Assembly: GCA_900767495.1 (NCBI GenBank)
Contig: CAAFZH010000095.1
Span: 1 to 11,234 of the forward strand
DNA from: Clostridia bacterium
GTDB taxonomy: Bacteria; Bacillota; Clostridia; Christensenellales; Borkfalkiaceae
Direction: 5' to 3'
Length of the DNA: 11,234 bases
The first letter of the stretch is position 1. The number at the start of each line of letters is the position of its first letter. Of this stretch, positions 7,091 through 11,234 are shown piece after piece. The notes below the pieces were generated by a model. That model was not told the origin of the DNA. It ran no database searches and worked only from the letters and a program-made list of their open reading frames with translations. Both the position numbers and the translations under genes were made by a program.

Positions 7091-7927
7091 TTAACCCTCT
7101 ATCGGAGCGTTTTCCGTTGCGGTTTGCATCATTTGGTCGCGTTCGCTTTGCGAAATTTCCGCCAAAGCGGCGTTTATCGAGGTAAGATACTCACTGCCCT
7201 TTTTAAGACCGATTGCTATCTGAACGTCCTCGTCGGTAGCGGTAAAGCCGGTAGTGTTGTTTTGAAGATTAACGAAAGTAAGCGTATCGTTCATAGTGCA
7301 GTCCGCTTTCGCACCGGGATATTCGGCGACGTAACCGTCTATCGTTCCCGCTTTAAGCGCGCCGATAAGAATGGGGAAAGTAGCCATGGGCGTTTGAGCG
7401 AGTATTCCGTGAGCCGCCGCCTGCGCCTGCAAAGCGTCGTTATGGAAAGTGCCTATCTGCGCGGCGATTTTCGCGCCCTTAAACCCGTCGAGATTAGTAG
7501 CCGAGGCGAATTTACTGCCCTTTTTAACGACTATCACGAGTTGGCTTTGATAATACGCGTCGGAAAAGTCGATACTCTCTTTTCTTTCCGCGGTAGGACT
7601 CATACCCGCGATTATAAAATCGAGCGCACCCGACTGTACGGCGGGAATAAGTCCCTTAAACTCATACTTAACGATAACGAGTTCCTTGCCGAGTTTTTCG
7701 GCGATTTTTTTAGCAATCATCACGTCGTAACCGTTAGCGTAACCGTTGGCGTTACTGATTTTAACCGCCCCGTTGGAGGAGTCGGTTTGAGTATAGTTGA
7801 AAGGCGCGTAGCCGCATTCCATACCGACGTAAATCTTGTTTTCGTCTTTTTTGTTTCCGCAAGCGGTAAAAGAAAGCGCGCTTGCCGCAACGAACGCGGC
7901 AAGTAAGAGAGTTAAGAATTTTTTCAT
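7091..7927 (-). CDS. Amino acid-binding lipoprotein of ABC importer, probably lysine-specific
   Basis: This 278-residue extracytoplasmic solute-binding protein (family 3, polar amino acids) would be anchored to the outside of the membrane. Residues 1-22 are a lipoprotein signal peptide (MKKF, hydrophobic stretch, FTAC), with Cys23 as the lipidated residue. The mature part has the family pattern ECGYAPFNY (37-45), GYDVMIAKKIAEKLG (66-80), AGMSPTAERKESIDFSDAYY (107-126) and IDGYVAEYPGA (196-206). By eye, Tyr40, Phe90, Ser110 and Arg115 correspond to ligand-binding residues of the Salmonella lysine/arginine/ornithine-binding protein, and Glu37 and Glu202 take the places of its Asp11 and Asp161. 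An acidic residue at the Asp11 site fits a basic ligand. AAGGAG (complement of 7936-7941) lies eight bases before the ATG. It is the first gene after the lysine riboswitch. Confidence 0.93.
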   Translation of the reverse strand: MKKFLTLLLAAFVAASALSFTACGNKKDENKIYVGMECGYAPFNYTQTDSSNGAVKISNANGYANGYDVMIAKKIAEKLGKELVIVKYEFKGLIPAVQSGALDFIIAGMSPTAERKESIDFSDAYYQSQLVIVVKKGSKFASATNLDGFKGAKIAAQIGTFHNDALQAQAAAHGILAQTPMATFPILIGALKAGTIDGYVAEYPGAKADCTMNDTLTFVNLQNNTTGFTATDEDVQIAIGLKKGSEYLTSINAALAEISQSERDQMMQTATENAPIEG

Positions 7928-7953
7928 AATAAATTCTCCTTAAAAAAAGTATT

Positions 7954-7984
7954 AAAAAAATCGCGATACTACCAAATATCGCGA
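7954..7984 (-). terminator. Riboswitch expression-platform terminator upstream of the lysine importer
   Basis: On the minus strand, a perfect 8-bp stem TCGCGATA/TATCGCGA (7984-7977 with 7968-7961) and an eight-base loop are followed by seven Ts (7960-7954), then AATAC and seven more. This is a textbook intrinsic terminator located 26 bases before the importer start codon, so it must act as an attenuator rather than as the end of a gene. Its left arm and loop (7980-7969) can pair instead with 8014-8003, next to the aptamer, to form an antiterminator. Confidence 0.93.
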
Positions 7985-8007
7985 CTTTAAAAGAACCGTC
8001 TTAATAT

Positions 8008-8172
8008 TCAATAGCGCAACGCGGAAACAAATCCGCGACAGTCGCAAAGGTGTTTCCCTTGCGCCCAGATAAGCAAATTCTGAGGAAATTTACTTTCTTC
8101 GGCGATCTTTCCTTTACCTTTGCCGCTTAAACCTCTGCGACAAATTATCATAAAGACCGCGCCTCTATTCTT
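8008..8172 (-). promoter_or_regulatory. Lysine riboswitch (L box / LYS element) aptamer
   Basis: The minus-strand leader has the conserved lysine-riboswitch blocks in order: TAGAGGCGCG (8167-8158), GATCGCCGAAG (8107-8097) and TCTGGGCGC (8069-8061). The five-helix junction can be drawn. P1 is AATAG/CTATT (8169-8165 with 8014-8010), and the base of P2 is GGCG/CGCC (8163-8160 with 8104-8101). The distal P2 helix TTGTCGC/GCGGCAA is 8143-8137 with 8126-8120. P3 is 8095-8088 with 8078-8071, P4 is 8063-8057 with 8050-8043, and P5 CGCGGA/TCCGCG is 8037-8032 with 8025-8020. The L2 loop GAGG (8135-8132) can kiss the L3 loop CCTC (8085-8082), as expected for this class. Lysine binding should stabilise P1, free the terminator at 7954-7984 and stop transcription of the importer. 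P1 is short, with only five contiguous pairs. Confidence 0.9.
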
Positions 8173-8187
8173 GATTTTTTCGATATG

Positions 8188-8216
8188 ACTATACAACCTT
8201 TTTAAAAATATGTCAA
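8188..8216 (-). promoter_or_regulatory. Sigma-A promoter of the riboswitch-importer operon
   Basis: On the minus strand, TTGACA (complement of 8211-8216), a 17-base spacer and TATAGT (complement of 8188-8193) form a strong promoter. The predicted transcription start is near 8181, about 12 bases before aptamer helix P1, so the transcript contains the entire aptamer and terminator. The leader is about 250 bases long. The 366-base gene-free stretch 7928-8293 is accounted for by this promoter, the riboswitch and the engB terminator. Confidence 0.88.
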
Positions 8217-8237
8217 ACGTTTTTACCCCGTTTAACT

Positions 8238-8286
8238 AAAAAATAAATTTAAGGCGCGCAATTTTTATAAAACGCACGCCTTAAAT
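8238..8286 (-). terminator. Intrinsic terminator after lon-engB
   Basis: Arms 8247-8256 and 8277-8286 pair perfectly over 10 bp (ATTTAAGGCG with its complement) around a 20-base loop that can form further pairs. On the minus strand the stem is followed by TTATTTTTTA (8246-8237). It lies eight bases beyond the engB stop codon and about 20 bases before the -35 box of the lysine importer operon, so it insulates that operon from lon-engB transcription. Confidence 0.85.
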
Positions 8287-8293
8287 ATGCCGA

Positions 8294-8878
8294 TTATATA
8301 GTTTTCAATATATTTTCTATTTTTGCCAAAACCTCTTCTCTGCCCGCTTTGGTTTGGGAAGAAATGCCAAAAACGTCGTTTTCCGTCATGGCAAATTTGT
8401 TCGCTACCGAGCGAATACGATTTTTTAACTGCATTTTTGAAACTTTGTCGGTTTTGGTAACGATTACCGTAAACGGAACAGCCGACGAATGCAAAAAACT
8501 TATCATGACAAGATCGTCGGGAGTAGGATCGTGGCGGACGTCGGCAAGAGCGAAAACGTAGTCGTAATTGCTTTTGTCGGCAAAAAACTTTTCCATAGTA
8601 ACCGCCCACTTGTCTTTTTCTTCTTTGGAAACTTTCGCGTAACCGTACCCCGGCAGGTCGGCGAGAACAAAATCGCCGAAATCGAAATAATTTACGAGGC
8701 GGGTGCGCCCCGGGGTGTCCGAAGTTTTCGCAAGTTTTTTCATATTGGCAAGCGCGTTTATAAACGAACTTTTGCCAACGTTTGATTTACCTACTACCGC
8801 TATTGTCGGTTTGGTTTTTTTTATAAACTGTTCGGGGCGCGCCGCCGAGGTTATAAACGATGCGTTTTTTATAATCAT
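8294..8878 (-). CDS. engB: Ribosome-assembly GTPase EngB/YsxC (YihA)
   Basis: EngB is a TrmE-Era-EngA-type GTPase needed for late assembly of the 50S subunit. The 194-residue protein has normal length and intact nucleotide-binding motifs: G1 GKSNVGKSS (30-38), G2 around TPGRT (55-59), G3 DLPGYGYA (74-81), G4 TKTD (141-144) and G5 SSQTKAG (173-179). DVRHDPTPDD (113-122) is characteristic of this subfamily. It starts two bases after the lon stop. The nearest upstream purine-rich stretch (AAAGGA) is rather far from the ATG, so translation is probably coupled to lon. The lon-ysxC order is the same as in Bacillus subtilis. Confidence 0.95.
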   Translation of the reverse strand: MIIKNASFITSAARPEQFIKKTKPTIAVVGKSNVGKSSFINALANMKKLAKTSDTPGRTRLVNYFDFGDFVLADLPGYGYAKVSKEEKDKWAVTMEKFFADKSNYDYVFALADVRHDPTPDDLVMISFLHSSAVPFTVIVTKTDKVSKMQLKNRIRSVANKFAMTENDVFGISSQTKAGREEVLAKIENILKTI

Positions 8879-8880
8879 AA

Positions 8881-11184
8881 TTATTCGGCGTCCTTTACGA
8901 GCGCGTTGTCAAGAACTTCGCTTACGGTAGATACGGGTATGAATTTAAGTTCCTTTCTGACGTTTTCGGGGATATTTTCAAGGTCTTTTTCGTTTCCCTT
9001 AGGTATAATCACGGTCTTAATGCCCAAACGGTAAGCGGCAAGCGATTTTTCTTTAAGTCCGCCGATAGGCAAAACTTTGCCGCGAAGAGTAACCTCGCCC
9101 GTCATAGCCACGTCGCCGCGGACTTTTTTGCCCGTAAACGCCGACACGATAGCCGTAACAAGGGTTACGCCCGCGCTCGGTCCGTCTTTCGGAGTCGCCC
9201 CTTCGGGTACGTGAACGTGTACGTCGGTACTCTCGAACTTCTCGCCATCCACACCCAGATCGGAGGTATGAATACGCACGAAAGAATAGGCTATTTTTGC
9301 GCTTTCCTGCATAACCTCGCCGAGTTTACCCGTTAAAACAAGATTTCCTTTACCTTTCATAAGCGCGACTTCTACGGTAAGCGTAGTACCGCCGACCGCA
9401 GTCCAGGCAAGCCCCGTACACGCGCCGACCTCGTCGGGACGAAGTTCGTCGGTATAGGAGAACTTTTCCGCGCCGATAAGTTTTTTGACTTCCGCGCCGT
9501 CTATCGAATAATTCTTCTTGCGCTTGTTTTCGGCGTAGGCAACCGCTATTTTACGACAGACGTCGCCTATTTCGCGTTCGAGATTTCTCACGCCCGCCTC
9601 GCGCGTGTATCCGTCGATAAGTTCGTATAAACCGCTTTCGCGGAACGTAACTTTTGCGTCTTTAAGTCCGTTTTTCTCTATCTGCTTGGGTACGAGATAG
9701 CGTTTTGCTATTTCGTATTTCTCGTTACGGGTATAACCGTTGAGTTCCACTACTTCCATTCTGTCAAGCAAAGGCGCGGGGATAGTATCGAGCGAGTTTG
9801 CGGTTGTTATAAACAACACCTTCGACAAATCGAACGGGACTTCGAGATAACGATCGCGGAAAGTAGAATTCTGCTCGGGATCGAGAACTTCCAGTAGCGC
9901 GCTTGCGGGATCGCCGCGAAGGTCGCTGGAAAGTTTATCTATTTCGTCAAGAAGAATTACGGGGTTCATACTGCCCGCCTCTTTCATGGCGTAAATAATT
10001 CTGCCGGGAATAGCCCCGACGTAAGTCTTACGATGTCCGCGGATTTCCGCCTCGTCCTTAACTCCGCCCAGGCTCATCCGAACGAACTTTCTGCCGAGCG
10101 CGCGTGCTACCGATTTTGCCACCGAGGTTTTACCCACGCCCGGAGGACCGTATAAACAAAGTATAGAGCCGCCCGTTTTACCCGTAAGTTTAAGCACGGC
10201 GAGATATTCGGTTATCCTTCTTTTAACGCTTTCGAGTCCGTAATGGTCGGCGTTTAAAACGCTTTCTGCTTTACTTAAATCGGTTTCGTCCTCGGTTTCC
10301 ACGCCGAAAGGCAAATCCAGCAGCCAGTCGAGATAAGCGGCAAGTACCGAATAATCGGGCGAGGACGGACTTATCTTACCCATTCGGAAAAGTTCTTTCA
10401 AAGCCTTTTCCTCTACCTCTTTGGGCATATTTTTGGCTTTTATCTTCTTTTCTAGTTCGTCGCGTTCCTCTTCGCCGTCGCCGAGTTCGTCGTGAATGAC
10501 TTTTAACTGCTCGCGAAGATAATACTCGCGCTGATTTTTTTCTATGCCTACCCTTACTTTTTCGGCTATCTCGCGCTGCGTTTTGGATATTTCTATTTCG
10601 TTTACCAGTAACTCGTAAAAAGTATAGAGTTTGTCTTTAACGGAAATCGTTTCCAAAACGCGCTGTTTGTCGCCCTCTTTAAACGAAAAATTATAAGTCG
10701 CGGCGTTTACGAAAGCGTTGGCGTCGGTCAAAGACAAAATAGCGTTGAAAGTATCTTTTGCGCCGCGAAGATTCTGCGCCGCGATAAAATTGCGCATCTC
10801 GTTTTTAACGAATCTGAAATACGCTTCGGTTTCGTTTTCGTCGCCGTAGTCGGGTTCGATTTTTTCGACCCCGACCGAAAAATATTCTTCGGTAGAGTAA
10901 ACCTCGCTAAGGCGGGCGGCGTACAACGTTTCTACGCTTACGCGCAAGTTATCCGCAGGCATACGCGAACAATGTTTGATGCGACAAACCGTACCTATTG
11001 AAAAAACGTCGGTAAGTTCGGGATTTTCTACGTTGGCGTCTATCTGAGCCGCGACGAACAAGAGCGCGTCGCCCTCGTTTGCAAGCGCGCCGTCTATCGC
11101 GCGGAGAGATTTTTCCCGCCCCGCGTCGAACGTAGTGGACACGTCGGGTAAAATAACTTTGCCGCGAAGTGCCACCATAGGCAT
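8881..11184 (-). CDS. lon: ATP-dependent protease Lon (LonA type), start probably beyond contig edge
   Basis: Lon is a cytoplasmic hexameric AAA+ serine protease that degrades misfolded and selected regulatory proteins. The visible 767 residues hold the N-terminal substrate-binding domain (about 1-200), a coiled-coil linker (about 195-265), and the AAA+ module with Walker A GPPGVGKT (346-353) and Walker B ILLDEID (410-416). The protease domain has catalytic Ser670 in PKDGPSAGVT and Lys713 in GGLKEKSLAA. No membrane segment is seen, so this is LonA rather than LonB. The ATG at 11184 begins right at the conserved PMVALRG block. It has no Shine-Dalgarno sequence, and the frame stays open upstream (LITKSNR and beyond) to the adapter at 11211. 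The true start is therefore likely a little further upstream and missing. Engineering of the left end looks normal: lon is followed by engB after two bases. Confidence 0.95.
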   Translation of the reverse strand: MPMVALRGKVILPDVSTTFDAGREKSLRAIDGALANEGDALLFVAAQIDANVENPELTDVFSIGTVCRIKHCSRMPADNLRVSVETLYAARLSEVYSTEEYFSVGVEKIEPDYGDENETEAYFRFVKNEMRNFIAAQNLRGAKDTFNAILSLTDANAFVNAATYNFSFKEGDKQRVLETISVKDKLYTFYELLVNEIEISKTQREIAEKVRVGIEKNQREYYLREQLKVIHDELGDGEEERDELEKKIKAKNMPKEVEEKALKELFRMGKISPSSPDYSVLAAYLDWLLDLPFGVETEDETDLSKAESVLNADHYGLESVKRRITEYLAVLKLTGKTGGSILCLYGPPGVGKTSVAKSVARALGRKFVRMSLGGVKDEAEIRGHRKTYVGAIPGRIIYAMKEAGSMNPVILLDEIDKLSSDLRGDPASALLEVLDPEQNSTFRDRYLEVPFDLSKVLFITTANSLDTIPAPLLDRMEVVELNGYTRNEKYEIAKRYLVPKQIEKNGLKDAKVTFRESGLYELIDGYTREAGVRNLEREIGDVCRKIAVAYAENKRKKNYSIDGAEVKKLIGAEKFSYTDELRPDEVGACTGLAWTAVGGTTLTVEVALMKGKGNLVLTGKLGEVMQESAKIAYSFVRIHTSDLGVDGEKFESTDVHVHVPEGATPKDGPSAGVTLVTAIVSAFTGKKVRGDVAMTGEVTLRGKVLPIGGLKEKSLAAYRLGIKTVIIPKGNEKDLENIPENVRKELKFIPVSTVSEVLDNALVKDAE

Positions 11185-11210
11185 ACGATTTGATTTTGTT
11201 ATTAAATTAT

Positions 11211-11234
11211 AGATCGGAAGAGCGTCGTGTAGGG
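11211..11234. other. Illumina sequencing adapter left at the contig end (not genomic)
   Basis: The last 24 bases read AGATCGGAAGAGC followed directly by GTCGTGTAGGG. This is the 5' part of the standard Illumina TruSeq universal adapter as it appears in read-through; on the minus strand it is the end of the read 1 primer site. Genomic sequence therefore stops at about 11210 and the window end is an assembly end. Nothing biological should be read into these bases. Confidence 0.96.

Noticed and set aside
6079..7906. Two long overlapping plus-strand frames (6079-6996 and 6923-7906)
   Set aside because: They are antisense to intact ABC permease, ATPase and binding-protein genes, show no domain, and have low-complexity basic composition typical of shadow frames.
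7961..8181. T-box leader as an alternative for the importer leader RNA
   Set aside because: The conserved T-box block (AGGGTGGNACC type) is absent, whereas several lysine-riboswitch blocks and its helices are present in the right order.
8008..8196. A 62-codon open frame on the minus strand
   Set aside because: It lies inside the lysine riboswitch and promoter, starts within the -10 region and has no ribosome binding site. The RNA structure explains the sequence better than coding does.
1..11210. CRISPR arrays, insertion sequences, phage genes, tRNA or rRNA genes, defence islands
   Set aside because: No regularly spaced repeats, transposase or integrase motifs, tRNA-like cloverleaf or rRNA segments were seen. 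Nearly all of the window is filled by conserved housekeeping genes.

Overview
The window looks like chromosomal core DNA from a Bacillota bacterium, probably a clostridial lineage of moderate GC. The evidence is the gene order yceD-rpmF beside pta-ackA and tmcAL, the lon-engB pair, a lysine riboswitch, strong AGGAG-type ribosome binding sites, one TTG start and consensus sigma-A promoters with 17-base spacers. I cannot place it more finely. The last 24 bases (11211-11234) are an Illumina adapter rather than genome, so the window ends at a contig edge.

Left region (1-2839, all minus strand): pta and ackA form the acetyl-CoA to acetate/ATP pathway. They are followed by yceD (DUF177) and the start of rpmF (ribosomal protein L32), which runs off the left edge. 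A perfect TTGACA-17-TATAAT promoter drives yceD-rpmF and would give an almost leaderless mRNA. Divergent from pta, on the plus strand, is tmcAL (2983-4158). It encodes the acetate-dependent enzyme that makes N4-acetylcytidine in the elongator tRNA-Met anticodon, so acetate-producing and acetate-using genes share one intergenic control region.

Middle region (4165-8216): a bidirectional terminator separates tmcAL from a convergent PLP-dependent lyase of the methionine gamma-lyase/aluminium-resistance family, which has its own promoter. Upstream of it on the minus strand is a three-gene polar amino acid ABC importer (binding lipoprotein, permease, ATPase). Its leader carries a TTGACA-17-TATAGT promoter, a recognisable lysine riboswitch and an intrinsic terminator. 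A competing 12-pair antiterminator can be drawn. This makes the importer a probable lysine (basic amino acid) transporter, switched off by premature termination when lysine is plentiful.

Right region (8238-11210, minus strand): lon (ATP-dependent protease) and engB/ysxC (ribosome-assembly GTPase) form a tightly spaced pair ending in a good terminator. The lon ATG at the contig edge has no ribosome binding site and an open upstream frame, so its first residues are probably missing.

I found no mobile element, CRISPR array, tRNA, rRNA or defence system, and no evidence of a wholly new biological system. The best material is regulatory: the lysine-riboswitch importer, the near-leaderless yceD-rpmF promoter and the back-to-back pta/tmcAL promoters.
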